Shown here piece after piece: positions 26,452 to 35,849 of a stretch of 64,000 nt of DNA (positions are counted from its first letter, which is position 1; each line of letters starts with the position of its first letter). The notes beneath the pieces were generated by a model. That model searched no databases. It had not been told where the DNA came from and saw only the letters and a list, made by a program, of their open reading frames with translations. Both the position numbers and the translations under genes were made by a program. Origin of the DNA: Reclinomonas americana ATCC 50394 (lineage: Eukaryota; Jakobida; Jakobea; Jakobida); NCBI GenBank assembly GCA_048213135.1, contig PS015010.1, positions 806,001 through 870,000 of the forward strand, in the 5' to 3' direction.

Positions 26452-28089
26452 ATGTCTAAAATGATATTCTTCGACATAGAAGCAAGAAATAAAATGAAGA
26501 AAGGTGTAGATACCCTTTCCGACGCGGTAAAAGTAACCCTGGGCCCTAAAGGCCGCAACGTGGTGATCGAACGCAAATTTGGCGCACCTTCCGTTACTAA
26601 GGATGGCGTTACCGTTGCCAAAGAAATTGAACTGGAAGACCCTATTGAAAATATGGGTGCACAAATGGTGAAAGAAGTGGCTTCCAAAACAGCGGATATC
26701 GCGGGTGATGGAACCACCACAGCAACCGTACTGGCGCAAAGCATCATTGGCGAAGGCCTTAAAATGGTAGCAGCAGGCGCTAACCCCATGGATCTGAAAC
26801 GTGGTATTGACAAAGCCGTTTCACTGGTAGTGGAAAACCTCATTTCCCAGTCACAGACCGTGGGCAACGACAGCAAAAAAATTCAGCAGGTGGCTACCAT
26901 CTCTGCGAATAATGATGAGACCATCGGTAAACTGATCGCCGAAGCTTTTGGTAAAGTGGGTAAAGAAGGTGTTATCACCGTAGAAGAAGCTAAAGGAACA
27001 GATACTACTGTTGAGATCGTGGAAGGTATGCAATTCGACAGGGGATACATCTCTGCTTATTTCGTTACCAATACGGAAAAGATGGAAGCGGAAATGCAGA
27101 GCCCTTACATCCTCATCTTCGACAAGAAAATATCTACCATGAAAGATATTCTTCCTGTCCTGGAAAAAGTAGCACAAAGCGGCCGTCCGCTGGTAATCAT
27201 CGCTGAAGACCTGGAAGGTGAAGCACTGTCAACACTGGTGGTAAACAAACTGAGGGGCACTATTAAAGTGGCCGCGGTTAAAGCACCTGGCTTTGGTGAC
27301 AGGAGGAAAGAAATGCTGGAAGATATCGCCAAACTGACCGGCGGTAAAGTGATCACAGAAGACCTGGGTCTGAAACTGGAAAGCGTTCAGCTGGCTGACC
27401 TCGGACAAGCTTCTTCCGTAACTATTGACAAAGACAATACCACTATCGTTGGCGGTAAAGGCAGCAAAGCTGATATCAAAGGCCGTGTAGATGCCATCAA
27501 ACAACAGATTGCCAATACCACATCTGATTACGATAAAGAAAAATTACAGGAACGCCTGGCCAAACTGGCTGGTGGTGTAGCTGTACTGTACGTAGGTGCC
27601 GCCACAGAAGTGGAAATGAAAGAAAAGAAAGACAGGGTGGATGACGCTCTTCACGCTACCCGTGCGGCAGTGGAAGAAGGTATTGTACCAGGTGGTGGTG
27701 TTGCTTATATCCGTGCCATCCAGAGCCTGGAACCTAAAGTAAAAGGACAGATTGCTGATGAGCAAACCGGTATGGCGATCGTTCGCCGTGCACTGGAAGC
27801 GCCTATCCGCACACTGACTGAAAATGCAGGTATCGATGGTTCTATCGTGGTACAAAAGATCAAAGAATCGAAAGGTGACTTTGGTTTCAATGCCAGGACA
27901 GAAACTTACGAAAACCTGTTTAAAGCTGGTGTTATCGATCCTACCAAAGTAAGTCGTGTAGCGCTGGAAAATGCAGCTTCAATCGCTGGTATGTTGCTGA
28001 CCACCGAATGTGTGATCGCCGACAAGCCTAAGAAAGAAGAACCGCACAGCCATGGCGCACCTGATATGGGCGGCATGGGCGGATACTAA
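26452..28089 (+). CDS. groL: Chaperonin GroEL
   Basis: This 545-residue chaperonin folds proteins in the cytoplasm with GroES and ATP. The segments [24 protein letters not shown] and the GG/M-rich tail ending GGMGGY are all present. I chose the ATG at 26452 over a TTG nine bases upstream. The gene is followed by a strong terminator, so groES-groEL forms a two-gene unit. Confidence 0.98.
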   Translation: MSKMIFFDIEARNKMKKGVDTLSDAVKVTLGPKGRNVVIERKFGAPSVTKDGVTVAKEIELEDPIENMGAQMVKEVASKTADIAGDGTTTATVLAQSIIGEGLKMVAAGANPMDLKRGIDKAVSLVVENLISQSQTVGNDSKKIQQVATISANNDETIGKLIAEAFGKVGKEGVITVEEAKGTDTTVEIVEGMQFDRGYISAYFVTNTEKMEAEMQSPYILIFDKKISTMKDILPVLEKVAQSGRPLVIIAEDLEGEALSTLVVNKLRGTIKVAAVKAPGFGDRRKEMLEDIAKLTGGKVITEDLGLKLESVQLADLGQASSVTIDKDNTTIVGGKGSKADIKGRVDAIKQQIANTTSDYDKEKLQERLAKLAGGVAVLYVGAATEVEMKEKKDRVDDALHATRAAVEEGIVPGGGVAYIRAIQSLEPKVKGQIADEQTGMAIVRRALEAPIRTLTENAGIDGSIVVQKIKESKGDFGFNARTETYENLFKAGVIDPTKVSRVALENAASIAGMLLTTECVIADKPKKEEPHSHGAPDMGGMGGY

Positions 28090-28127
28090 TTTCCGTTATC
28101 ATTACTGCCCGGCAGTATATCCTATTT

Positions 28128-28157
28128 CCCTCCTGTATATGCAGGAGGGATTTTTTT
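28128..28157 (+). terminator. Intrinsic terminator of groES-groEL
   Basis: The perfect stem CCCTCCTG (28128-28135) / CAGGAGGG (28142-28149) is followed by a run of eight T residues. Confidence 0.9.
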
Positions 28158-28226
28158 TATACGTGCTTGCATTCCCCGTTTTTTTTGATTTTATTTGAGG
28201 ATTCATAACCTAAACCAACTCAACTT

Positions 28227-28598
28227 ATGGCATTAGTACTCATTATTTACCTTGCAATCATGGTATTTCTGATTGCTGCAGGATGGAAAGTCTTTGAAAA
28301 AGCCGGGCGTCCCGGATGGGAGTTCATCGTTCCCATTTACAACTTTTACATCATGGCCAAGATCAGCGGCCAGAAGAACTGGTGGCTGATATTCATCCCG
28401 CTTGCCAATATCTACATTGCGTTCGTTGTTTACATTGCTTTAGCCAAATCTTTCGGAAAGGATACAGGCTTTGGCATCGGACTGGCCCTGCTCGGCATTA
28501 TATTCTGGCCCATACTCGGGTTCGGGGATGCCAGGTATATCGGTCCCAATGGTGTGAATGAACTGAAAGCGGACATTGCCGCGATAGGAAATAATTAG
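28227..28598 (+). CDS. DUF5684-like small membrane protein
   Basis: This 123-residue protein has three or four membrane helices: one at the N-terminus (LVLIIYLAIMVFLIAAGW), one around WWLIFIPLANIYIAFVVYIAL and one around IGLALLGIIFWPILGFGD. The signature GRPGWEFIVPIYNFYIMAKISG marks the DUF5684 family, often labelled 'signal peptidase I' in databases. No Ser/Lys protease dyad is visible, so that label should not be copied. Function is unknown. It is a single gene between two terminators. Confidence 0.8.
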   Translation: MALVLIIYLAIMVFLIAAGWKVFEKAGRPGWEFIVPIYNFYIMAKISGQKNWWLIFIPLANIYIAFVVYIALAKSFGKDTGFGIGLALLGIIFWPILGFGDARYIGPNGVNELKADIAAIGNN

Positions 28599-28620
28599 TC
28601 GAAAGCTATTTTCAGCAAGG

Positions 28621-28652
28621 AGGTCTTCTTAACGGAAGACCTTTTGTTTTTA
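28621..28652 (+). terminator. Intrinsic terminator after the DUF5684 gene
   Basis: The perfect stem AGGTCTTC (28621-28628) / GAAGACCT (28635-28642) is followed by TTTGTTTTT. It also lies 16 bases from the end of the convergent SET gene. Confidence 0.85.
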
Positions 28653-28667
28653 ACTACAGTTGATCAC

Positions 28668-29108
28668 TCAGGAGTCAATTTCCTCATCATCTACAATGGT
28701 TCCGTAATCAAGGAACAGTTCTTCTCCTGCAGCAATGTCCCTCGTCGTTTCAAAATAGTTTCCTTCATCTATCGAGATGAGGTTAGGCGTATCTGAATGG
28801 TTGATGAAATAGCAGAGATCCATTTTTTTGAAACCCTGTGCCGGAACAAAATAATGCAGCTCGTCGTACAGGCAATAGTTCGTCACCAGGAATTGAGCGG
28901 GAGTGGGGAGTTGTTCCCATTCCTGCCGGGTAATGGTTATCCATTGTTCCGCCGGATCGGGTGCGCTGAATAAAGTACGGCATCCTTTAGGAATATCCCT
29001 GATGGCAAAAACGCCAACACCCTCCACTGGAGAGGGTTTCAGCATGACATAACTGTTCTGCGACAGTTCTTCGAGCAAGCGTTGTTTGGCCGTATTATCT
29101 TTATTCAT
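28668..29108 (-). CDS. SET domain-containing protein
   Basis: This 146-residue protein is essentially one SET domain. GVGVFAIRDIPKG near residue 30 matches the SAM-binding strand, FINHSDTPN the central NHSxxPN motif, and GEELFLDYG the C-terminal EExxxDY motif. SET proteins in eukaryotes methylate lysines; bacterial single-domain forms are known, but their targets are mostly unknown. There is no post-SET cysteine cluster. The ATG at 29108 was chosen because the open frame upstream overlaps the divergent permease start and its promoter. Confidence 0.85.
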   Translation of the reverse strand: MNKDNTAKQRLLEELSQNSYVMLKPSPVEGVGVFAIRDIPKGCRTLFSAPDPAEQWITITRQEWEQLPTPAQFLVTNYCLYDELHYFVPAQGFKKMDLCYFINHSDTPNLISIDEGNYFETTRDIAAGEELFLDYGTIVDDEEIDS

Positions 29109-29153
29109 TCGCGGGAGGTTTGTTTGTAAAAATAATACTACATTCAATGTTAC

Positions 29154-30614
29154 ATGCAAAACCCGCAACAATTCCAGCGCACACTCGGCCTGCCGGCTGC
29201 CATTTCTATAGTCGCGGGCAGCATGATTGGCTCCGGTATTTTTATGCGCCCGGCTGAGATGGCGGGACTGTTGGGTTCTCCCTTGCTCATACTGGCGGTA
29301 TGGGTTATTGCAGGCGTATTCACTTTATTTGCAGCAATGGTGAGTGCCGAAATAGGTGCTATGCTGCCGCAAACGGGTGGTCAGTATATTTTCATGCGGC
29401 ACATGTACGGCCGTTTCTGGAGTTATCTTTTTGGCTGGGCCAATTTCTCTGTCATCAACACGGCAGGTACCGCCGGTATCGCTTTCATCTTTGGCCAGTA
29501 CCTGGAATATTTTTTTAAACTGCCCAGGTTCAGTCCGGCCATGGAACAATCAGTTGTATGGCATGTGCCGATGGTGGGTGATATTTTACCGCTGGAAAAT
29601 ATTGGTGTAAAAGGCATTACCCTGCTGGTGCTGGCTGTTTTTACAACAGTCAATTACATCAGCACCCGTGCCGGCAGCCGCCTGCAGGTTTTCTTTACTG
29701 TAGCCAAAGTACTGGCGATCGTTCTGCTTACCGGCGGACTTTTCCTGTCGGGCAGCGGTTCATTCTCTCATTTTCAACTGGTGCCGGATGGTATGCAGCC
29801 ATCGGGTATTGCGCTGGTAGCGGCTATGGTAGCTGCCTGTAACGGAGCCCTGCAATCTTATGATGGCTGGGGCAATATGGTGATGGTGGCGGGAGAGATC
29901 AAACAACCGGGCAGGAATATACCCAGGAGCCTGGTTACAGGCATTGGCCTTGTCATATTCATTTACCTGGCCATCAGTGCTGCAATGATCTATATGCTGC
30001 CGGTGGACCGTATTGCCGGATCACAACTGGTGGCATCAGATGCCGCGGCTATTGCTTTTGGCAAATGGGGCGCAGGCATCATCGCCATACTTATTTGCCT
30101 GTCGGTACTGGGCGCTACGCAGGGCAGTGTGCTTACACCGCCCCGCATGACCTTCGCCATGGCGGGGGAAGGCAATTTTTTCAAATGGGCCGGCAAAGTA
30201 CATCCCAAACACCGTACACCGGGTAATGCGTTGCTGCTGCATTTCCTGGTAATGACGGTGATGGTATTCAGTGGTTCGTTCTATATACTAACCGATATGT
30301 ACATTTTCGTAGCCTGGCTTTTTAACCTGATGATGATATCGGGCGTGTTCATCCTGCGAAAAAAAATGCCTTACGCGGAAAGGCCTTACCGCGTTTGGGG
30401 TTACCCATGGGTACCTTTAGTGCTGCTGACTTTTACCGCATTCTACCTCGGCTTCACTTTATATAATGACATCAGTGCTTATACGGCCGGCAAGACCAGG
30501 ATCATGAACTCAGTATTGGGATTGGTGCTGACAGCTGCAGGCATACCGTTCTACCTGTATTTCAGGTGGAAATACAAGAATACCCCGGATGAAGAAATAC
30601 AAAAGAGTGAATAA
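29154..30614 (+). CDS. APC family amino acid permease
   Basis: This 486-residue protein has about 12 membrane helices. The first helix carries the APC substrate-binding signature SIVAGSMIGSGIFMRPAEMA. The region SYDGWGNMVMVAGEIKQPGRNIP in helix 6 and following is typical of the LAT-like (SLC7) branch. It should move amino acids across the inner membrane by exchange or with protons. The substrate cannot be named. Its start is 45 bases from the divergent SET gene and it ends 25 bases before the convergent lysoplasmalogenase gene. Confidence 0.9.
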   Translation: MQNPQQFQRTLGLPAAISIVAGSMIGSGIFMRPAEMAGLLGSPLLILAVWVIAGVFTLFAAMVSAEIGAMLPQTGGQYIFMRHMYGRFWSYLFGWANFSVINTAGTAGIAFIFGQYLEYFFKLPRFSPAMEQSVVWHVPMVGDILPLENIGVKGITLLVLAVFTTVNYISTRAGSRLQVFFTVAKVLAIVLLTGGLFLSGSGSFSHFQLVPDGMQPSGIALVAAMVAACNGALQSYDGWGNMVMVAGEIKQPGRNIPRSLVTGIGLVIFIYLAISAAMIYMLPVDRIAGSQLVASDAAAIAFGKWGAGIIAILICLSVLGATQGSVLTPPRMTFAMAGEGNFFKWAGKVHPKHRTPGNALLLHFLVMTVMVFSGSFYILTDMYIFVAWLFNLMMISGVFILRKKMPYAERPYRVWGYPWVPLVLLTFTAFYLGFTLYNDISAYTAGKTRIMNSVLGLVLTAAGIPFYLYFRWKYKNTPDEEIQKSE

Positions 30615-30639
30615 AAGGAATAAAATAAATGTTACCGGT

Positions 30640-31317
30640 TTATATGCCAGGCTTTAGCAAGATCGTTCCCCGCACAATACAGAACTGCGCCGCACAATAA
30701 GTCAGCATAATCGCTACACCTGCACCGGTAAAGGCCGCGTAAAATTTGTTGATGGCAAGTAAAGAATCGGAGAGTACAAAGAAGAGGGCGCCACCCAGGT
30801 ACAGCATTCCGGATGTACGGTTCACTTTATTAAATACCTGTATGCTGAACAACAACATGGTGCAGATAACAGTGGCATAAACGATAACAGGCAGGCGAAG
30901 ATCGCCCAGTTTGGGATAAAGAAATGCGCCCAGTGAAATTCCGTAAGCCGTTACCAGCAGGGCCAGCCAGGGCAGGCGGCGAAGCAGGGAAGGAGCGGTA
31001 TTGGCAGCGGCCAGTTTCCCGAAATAAATGATGTAGCAGATATGCGTGATGAGAAAACAGATCAGTCCTGCAATAAAGAGTAAGGCATGTTTGTCTTCCA
31101 ATAATAAAGCGATATCGCCCAGCCAGGAAAAGAACAACCCGCACAGCATCAGTCCTTTTGCCGGTACCGTACCGGAATAATACAGCCAACCGATCAAAAC
31201 AGGCATCAGCAAGGGTTTGGCAATCGTGTGTAATATGGGAATGTTCAGCGCAATGCCCAGTATATCGGTACAACACACCAATATGAACAGGATAATAATG
31301 TACCGGTGGCTGCGCAT
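30640..31317 (-). CDS. YhhN family lysoplasmalogenase-like membrane protein
   Basis: This 225-residue protein has about eight membrane helices. LCGLFFSWLGDIALLLED and ALFFVLSDSLLAINKF match the two conserved Asp-containing motifs of the YhhN/TMEM86 family. TMEM86 enzymes hydrolyse the vinyl ether bond of lysoplasmalogens. Whether this bacterium makes plasmalogens is unknown, so the substrate remains open. It lies 24 bases after the HU/SPOR gene in the same direction, probably in one transcript. Confidence 0.85.
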   Translation of the reverse strand: MRSHRYIIILFILVCCTDILGIALNIPILHTIAKPLLMPVLIGWLYYSGTVPAKGLMLCGLFFSWLGDIALLLEDKHALLFIAGLICFLITHICYIIYFGKLAAANTAPSLLRRLPWLALLVTAYGISLGAFLYPKLGDLRLPVIVYATVICTMLLFSIQVFNKVNRTSGMLYLGGALFFVLSDSLLAINKFYAAFTGAGVAIMLTYCAAQFCIVRGTILLKPGI

Positions 31318-31341
31318 AAAAGGAAATTTATGAGGACCTGT

Positions 31342-32232
31342 TTATTTCAATTCAATATAAGGATTACCGCCAAACAGTTTCTTCTTTACAGAGTCTTTTA
31401 CCATTGTGGTATCAGACAATGGTTTATAGATGGGCATAGCCACTTTAAAAGTGACAGAGTCGCGGGTATACAACAGTAGCTTGTGCCCGTAACCCGTTAG
31501 CCTGGTATAGGCCTTATTGGCCGCATCATATGAAGGATAATCCTTAAGCACCACTTTGAATACAGAGCTGTCGCCCGGAATAATTGCCGGGGCGGGAAGG
31601 GTAACCGTATTGCTGTCGGGTTTAACCGCCGGAGTATGGGTTGTTGTATCGGCTGCGGGTTCTGTTGTGGCAACCGTTTGCTGTGGTTGTTTGCGCAGGA
31701 ATAAATACCATATGGCTGCAGCGGAAAGGCCCAGTATGACCAGGGCAGCTGCGCCCAGTAATATTTTCCTGTTATTGTTGGAAGGACGGGCAGGGGCGGC
31801 AAAAGAGATGTCATCATCGCCGGCTTTTTCTCTCACCTGCGTGGTTGCGGTTTCCATTTTATGAACCATCGCGTTGCCTTGTGTAAACTGGTACTGACCA
31901 GCCTGGTTCTTTTCCAATACACCCAGTCCTTCAATGCGGAAGGGTTTGCCAATGTGGAGGAACTGGCGTCCCAGGGTAAGATAGGAATCGAGATCGGCGG
32001 AGGCGAGGGGCTTTATTTTGCGGCTTTGCTGAACGATATAATCGATAAGCTCCTCATCTTCTGTAGCCCTCGTATTGTATTCAAAACTGATGGCATTTTC
32101 GGGCATCACGGTTTCCTTGTCATTCTCGCCGGGCAATACAAAATCAGGAGACAGTGTGAAAGTACCTACTCCCTGCAGTGTAACTTTTTTGTGGTTGTAG
32201 AAATGCTGAACGATCAGTTGCTCTATTTTCAT
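31342..32232 (-). CDS. HU-CCDC81 and SPOR domain protein
   Basis: This 296-residue protein has two N-terminal bacterial HU-CCDC81-like domains: residues 1-60 with IVQHFYNHKKVTLQGVGTF, and about 62-120 with FRIEGLGVLEKNQAGQYQF. A single membrane helix follows (about 155-176, ILLGAAALVILGLSAAAIWY), then a Pro/Thr-rich linker and a C-terminal SPOR-like domain (about 215-280). SPOR domains bind denuded peptidoglycan strands at division sites. The architecture suggests a cytoplasmic HU-like part tethered to the cell wall across the inner membrane. That link is inferred from the domains. The lysoplasmalogenase gene follows. Confidence 0.85.
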   Translation of the reverse strand: MKIEQLIVQHFYNHKKVTLQGVGTFTLSPDFVLPGENDKETVMPENAISFEYNTRATEDEELIDYIVQQSRKIKPLASADLDSYLTLGRQFLHIGKPFRIEGLGVLEKNQAGQYQFTQGNAMVHKMETATTQVREKAGDDDISFAAPARPSNNNRKILLGAAALVILGLSAAAIWYLFLRKQPQQTVATTEPAADTTTHTPAVKPDSNTVTLPAPAIIPGDSSVFKVVLKDYPSYDAANKAYTRLTGYGHKLLLYTRDSVTFKVAMPIYKPLSDTTMVKDSVKKKLFGGNPYIELK

Positions 32233-32252
32233 TGCAGAAAGTTGTGGTACAG

Positions 32253-32260
32253 CAAACCTA
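32253..32260 (-). promoter_or_regulatory. Putative -7 box (TAGGTTTG) of the HU/SPOR gene
   Basis: This is an exact TAnnTTTG match on the minus strand, 20 bases before the start codon. Confidence 0.45.
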
Positions 32261-32379
32261 CAAGATATTATCTATATGGCAAAGAGTATCAATTAACACG
32301 GAATTTTATAACAGCCTTGCAGCGATTGGCCTGTTTTTGCGATCATGGAAGCGTATTACGCCGGTTACCCGGTTTGTTG

Positions 32380-32387
32380 TAAATTTG
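32380..32387 (+). promoter_or_regulatory. Putative -7 box (TAAATTTG), four bases from the start codon
   Basis: This is an exact TAnnTTTG match. The ATG of the next gene follows at 32392, so any transcript would start at or inside the start codon. Confidence 0.45.
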
Positions 32388-32391
32388 TACC

Positions 32392-32724
32392 ATGCTATCT
32401 GAAAAAGATAAGGAATTCATAACCTATTGGGAAGCGGAGCGGGAGCGGCAGTCCGCATTCTCCAGCAAATTGCTGCGGGGCCTGCCTATGGCGATGGTGT
32501 TTGGTTTTCCCATTGTACTCTTTGTAGTAGTGGTTCATCTTTTTTTTCCTGAATGGTATACCCGCATATCGAATACATCTTCCGGAACATTTGTTACCAT
32601 TGTTCTGGCTGTAATCATTTGTATTGTATTTTTTTCTTATTTCCGTATGCACTACAAATGGGAAATGAATGAACAGCTGTACCAGGAACTAAAACAAAAA
32701 CAGGCACAACAATCAGCATCTTAA
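32392..32724 (+). CDS. Small two-helix membrane protein
   Basis: This 110-residue protein has a charged N-terminus (LSEKDKEFITYWEAERERQ). Two membrane helices follow (about 33-53, MVFGFPIVLFVVVVHLFF, and about 65-85, FVTIVLAVIICIVFFSYF), then a Gln/Lys-rich tail likely in the cytoplasm. I do not recognise a characterised family. It precedes the FKBP lipoprotein gene by 40 bases in the same direction. Function is unknown. Confidence 0.7.
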   Translation: MLSEKDKEFITYWEAERERQSAFSSKLLRGLPMAMVFGFPIVLFVVVVHLFFPEWYTRISNTSSGTFVTIVLAVIICIVFFSYFRMHYKWEMNEQLYQELKQKQAQQSAS

Positions 32725-32764
32725 AGCAAAACCGATTTTTCACAATAACTCAATTATTATTACA

Positions 32765-33268
32765 ATGACCCGGAAATTATTCGTTTTGATCTTTGCAACC
32801 GTATTGATGGCAGGGTGCAGCAAGAGCAACGACAGCAACTGCAGCTACACAGAAATCAATGTTACCGTACCGCCTTCTGAAATAGCTACACTCGAGGCCT
32901 GGATCAATACAAACCGCCCGGCAGCCATAAAGCATTCGAGTGGCTTTTTTTACGAGATCGTTACACCGGGCGCAGGTGCTACGGCTAATGTTTGTTCAAG
33001 GATCACTGTGAAGTATGTAGGAAAACTCCTGAATGGTACAACATTCGAGGATACAACCACCGGCAGCGGTGTTAGTTTTTCTCTTGGCGGTGTTATTCCT
33101 GGCTGGCAGAAGAGTATTCCCCTGATCAAGCCCGGCGGATCCATCAACATTTACCTGCCGCCATCCCTGGCCTACGGAAGCCAACCCGTAAAGGACAACA
33201 ACGGTAACGTAGTGATCCCCGGTGATTCTTACCTGATTTTTTCTATTCAGTTGCTTAATGTTCAATAA
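32765..33268 (+). CDS. FKBP-type peptidyl-prolyl isomerase lipoprotein
   Basis: This 167-residue protein begins with a lipoprotein signal (VLMAGC, lipidated Cys at residue 18). After a spacer of about 55 residues an FKBP domain covers residues 70-166: [34 protein letters not shown] and [10 protein letters not shown] are the typical strands and the active-site loop. It should assist folding outside the cytoplasm, for example of exported surface proteins. The stop lies 8 bases before the serine deaminase ATG, so the two are likely co-transcribed. Confidence 0.9.
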   Translation: MTRKLFVLIFATVLMAGCSKSNDSNCSYTEINVTVPPSEIATLEAWINTNRPAAIKHSSGFFYEIVTPGAGATANVCSRITVKYVGKLLNGTTFEDTTTGSGVSFSLGGVIPGWQKSIPLIKPGGSINIYLPPSLAYGSQPVKDNNGNVVIPGDSYLIFSIQLLNVQ

Positions 33269-33276
33269 CCAATAGC

Positions 33277-34704
33277 ATGAGCCACGAAGCCATATCGGTG
33301 TTTGACATGTTTAAGATCGGCGTAGGACCGTCGAGTAGCCATACCCTGGGGCCCTGGCGGGCTGCGCAGCGCTTTACCGATTCACTCGAAGCAAAAGACC
33401 TGTTGCAGCAGGTTACTGAGCTCAGGGTGCTGTTATATGGCTCCCTGGCTAAAACAGGCGTAGGGCATGGCACCGATGTGGCTGTTCAGCTGGGCCTTAG
33501 CGGCGATGATCCGGTTACTTTCGCGGTAGACCATATCCATTCTAAAATGGAGGATATCCGGCACATGAAAAAATTATTGCTGGCCGGTCGTCACGAGATC
33601 GGTTTTGATCCCGCGGAAGATATCGAATTCCTTTTTGGCGAGTCGTTGCCTTTTCATCCCAATGCGCTCAGCTTCCTGGTAACACTAGCTGATGGTAACA
33701 ATTTCTCAGAAACGTATTATTCTGTAGGCGGAGGTTTTGTAGTGCAGGAAGGCGAAACGTCGGGAGGTAAGGATGCTGTGGTATTGCCTTTTCCGGTGAA
33801 TACAGCAGGTGATCTGCTGCACTGGTGCATGAAAACCGGCTTGAACATAAGCGATGTGGTGCTGGAAAATGAGAGCGCCTGGCGTTCAGAAGCGGCAACC
33901 CGTTCCGGCGTACTCAATATCTGGCGGGTGATGAAGGAATGTATCTACCGGGGCTGCCATGAAGGGGGAATATTGCCCGGCGGGCTAAGTGTAAAAAGAC
34001 GCGGTGCAGCCCTCAATGCTAAACTTCTTAAAGAACAATCCTACCAGGATTACGACAGCTGGTTACAACTCATCAAATCGGGGGGCAATGACTTTAAATA
34101 CATCCTCGACTGGGTGAGTTGCTTTGCTCTTGCGGTTAATGAAGAAAACGCCAGTTTCGGCCGTGTTGTAACGGCTCCCACCAATGGCGCTGCCGGGGTT
34201 ATACCGGCCGTGTTACAGTACTATATTGCTTTTTGCGGAGGCGACAGCGACGATAAGATCGTTCAGTTCCTGCTTACGGCTTCGGAAGTGGGCAGCATAT
34301 TTAAAAAGGGTGCCACCATTTCTGCCGCTATGGGCGGGTGCCAGGCCGAAATAGGGGTGAGCAGTGCCATGGCTGCGGCAGCACTTACCGAGAGTATGGG
34401 CGGCACACAACGCCAGGCACTGATGGCTGCTGAAATTGCGATGGAACATCACCTGGGTATGACCTGCGATCCCATTGGCGGACTGGTACAGGTACCCTGT
34501 ATTGAACGCAATACCATGGGGGCTATCAAAGCCATTACAGCCAGCCAGCTTGCCCTGCAAAGCTCACCTGATTATGCCAAGGTTAGTCTTGATAGTGTGA
34601 TCAAAACCATGTGGGACACTGCGCTTGATATGAACAGTAAATATAAGGAAACCGCCGATGGCGGACTGGCGGTGAATGTACCGCTGAGCCTGAGTGAATG
34701 CTGA
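33277..34704 (+). CDS. L-serine ammonia-lyase, single-chain iron-sulfur type
   Basis: This 475-residue enzyme deaminates L-serine to pyruvate using a [4Fe-4S] cluster. The beta domain starts [24 protein letters not shown], a signature of this family. The alpha domain contains [32 protein letters not shown] and [16 protein letters not shown] with cluster-ligand cysteines. Both domains are fused, as in Escherichia coli SdaA (about 455 residues). It converges with smpB with only three bases between the stop codons and no visible terminator. Confidence 0.94.
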   Translation: MSHEAISVFDMFKIGVGPSSSHTLGPWRAAQRFTDSLEAKDLLQQVTELRVLLYGSLAKTGVGHGTDVAVQLGLSGDDPVTFAVDHIHSKMEDIRHMKKLLLAGRHEIGFDPAEDIEFLFGESLPFHPNALSFLVTLADGNNFSETYYSVGGGFVVQEGETSGGKDAVVLPFPVNTAGDLLHWCMKTGLNISDVVLENESAWRSEAATRSGVLNIWRVMKECIYRGCHEGGILPGGLSVKRRGAALNAKLLKEQSYQDYDSWLQLIKSGGNDFKYILDWVSCFALAVNEENASFGRVVTAPTNGAAGVIPAVLQYYIAFCGGDSDDKIVQFLLTASEVGSIFKKGATISAAMGGCQAEIGVSSAMAAAALTESMGGTQRQALMAAEIAMEHHLGMTCDPIGGLVQVPCIERNTMGAIKAITASQLALQSSPDYAKVSLDSVIKTMWDTALDMNSKYKETADGGLAVNVPLSLSEC

Positions 34705-34707
34705 TAA

Positions 34708-35163
34708 CTATACGCCGTACCTGCGTTTGATATCGCGGTCGTTCTCCCGTTGTTTGATGGTCTCTCTTTTGTCGTATATCTTTTTACCCTTTCCCAGCCC
34801 GATCTCCAGTTTAGCCAGCCCTTTTTCACTGATGAATACTTTCAGCGGGATGATGCTGTAGCCTTTCTCTTTGATCTTCGACTCCAGCTTGCGCAGCTCC
34901 CTTTTTGTAAGCAGCAACTTCCTTTCCTGCATGGGTTCGTGATTGGTATAGGTGCCAAAAGCGTATTCGGATATGTGTAAGCTCTTTACAAACAACTCCC
35001 CGCGATTAAAAACGCAGTAACTGTCGTTGAAACTGGCTTTGCCGGCACGCAGCGACTTGATCTCTGTTCCGGATAATACAATGCCCGCAACATACGTCGC
35101 TTCAAAAAAATACTCATGATATGCCTTGCGGTTACTGATCTCCAATGCCTGATTTTTTTGCAA
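34708..35163 (-). CDS. smpB: SsrA-binding protein SmpB
   Basis: This protein of about 151 residues binds tmRNA and delivers it to stalled ribosomes. NRKAYHEYFFEATYVAGIVLSGTEIKSLRAG and DSYCVFNRGELFVKSLHISEY are the family core. The C-terminal tail YDKRETIKQRENDRDIKR is intact. The start is uncertain: no ATG is available. TTG at 35163 lies inside a -7 box (35161-35168). TTG at 35145 would also give a usable N-terminus (EISNRKAYHEYF). If the box is real, the shorter form is more likely. Confidence 0.92.
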   Translation of the reverse strand: MQKNQALEISNRKAYHEYFFEATYVAGIVLSGTEIKSLRAGKASFNDSYCVFNRGELFVKSLHISEYAFGTYTNHEPMQERKLLLTKRELRKLESKIKEKGYSIIPLKVFISEKGLAKLEIGLGKGKKIYDKRETIKQRENDRDIKRRYGV

Positions 35164-35168
35164 AGGTA
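35161..35168 (-). promoter_or_regulatory. Putative -7 box of smpB (TACCTTTG)
   Basis: This is an exact TAnnTTTG match on the minus strand. It overlaps the first possible TTG start of smpB, which bears on start choice. Confidence 0.45.
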
Positions 35169-35172
35169 GATC

Positions 35173-35200
35173 AATTGCGAATTACTGATTACAAATTACC
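35173..35200. repeat. Intergenic phrase repeat, family B
   Basis: AATTGCGAATTACTGATTAC and an adjoining AAATTACC are degenerate copies of the AATTACGAATTA phrase. They lie directly upstream of the smpB -7 box. Confidence 0.5.
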
Positions 35201-35210
35201 GGTTAGAGGC

Positions 35211-35243
35211 TGATATGTGGTCGCAATTTGCGACCACATATCA
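35211..35243. repeat. 33-bp perfect palindrome across the ORF6N stop codon
   Basis: Two 16-bp arms with a single central base are perfectly complementary. The core GGTCGCAATTTGCGACC is the same as in the palindrome inside the gene (35545-35571). The TGA stop of the ORF6N gene is the first triplet of the palindrome on the minus strand. Confidence 0.9.
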
Positions 35244-35774
35244 TTTCTTAAAACCTATTCGTTGCCTGTTTTCCCAGGATAGGGTTTCCGCTTTTTCATC
35301 CAGCAGACGTTCAAGTGTGTCATACAAGGCACTCAATTGAATGTCATGTTCCCCGATATGTTCTTTCAGGGCCATGATCTGCGAGGCCAGGGCTTCATAT
35401 TCCCTCGCTGCCCTGCGGAGGCTTACGAATGCCCTTACAACCGTAATACTCATACTAATGGCTTTGTCGGAACGAAGAATGCTCGCCAGCATAATAATGC
35501 CATGTTCTGAAAAGGCGTAAGGCAACAGATCGGTATTTCTTTTGTATGCGGTCGCAATTTGCGACCGCATATATTCCCATTCGGGTACGGACAGCCGGAA
35601 CATGAAGTCCTCTGGGAAGCGGTCCTGGTTGCGTTTCACCTGCTCATTCAATCGTTTGGTCGGCACTTCGTATAAAGCGGCAATATCGAAATCGAGCATA
35701 ATCTTTCTGCCCCTGAGGGTGTATATCTTTGGAAGGATGGTGTCTTCCGTTGCGGGAATTGGTAATAATGGCAT
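35241..35774 (-). CDS. ORF6N domain-containing protein
   Basis: This 177-residue protein carries an ORF6N domain at residues about 12-105: KIYTLRGRKIMLDFDIAALYEVPTKRLNEQVKRN, FPEDFMFRLS, RSQIATAYKRN and LLPYAFSEHGIIMLASIL. A C-terminal helical part follows (REYEALASQIMALKEHIGEHDIQLSALYDTLERLL), probably a coiled coil. ORF6N is a DNA-binding module known from phages and found as single genes in many bacteria. No phage genes are near. The coding sequence contains a 27-bp palindrome at the RSQIAT codons, and the stop codon lies in a second copy. Possible roles are regulator or selfish element; neither is shown. Confidence 0.88.
   Translation of the reverse strand: MPLLPIPATEDTILPKIYTLRGRKIMLDFDIAALYEVPTKRLNEQVKRNQDRFPEDFMFRLSVPEWEYMRSQIATAYKRNTDLLPYAFSEHGIIMLASILRSDKAISMSITVVRAFVSLRRAAREYEALASQIMALKEHIGEHDIQLSALYDTLERLLDEKAETLSWENRQRIGFKK
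35545..35571. repeat. 27-bp perfect palindrome inside the ORF6N coding sequence
   Basis: Two 13-bp arms with one central base are perfectly complementary. The 17-bp core equals that at 35211-35243. Outside the core, both arms differ from the other copy by a matched change (C/G here, T/A there), so pairing is kept. It encodes the MRSQIATA part of the domain. Confidence 0.9.
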
Positions 35775-35849
35775 ACTGTAGTTTTTCTCAAATCACGGAA
35801 GAAGAGACATAAAAGCGATTGCGGGTTCTACGCAGGAAACAAATAAAAA

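Noticed and set aside
28227-28598. Signal peptidase I label for the small membrane protein
   Set aside because: There is no Ser/Lys catalytic pair and the protein is almost entirely membrane helices. The label spreads through databases for DUF5684-like proteins.
35241-35774. Prophage boundary at the ORF6N gene
   Set aside because: Flanking genes on both sides are housekeeping (smpB, accD), and no integrase, attachment repeat or other phage gene is present.
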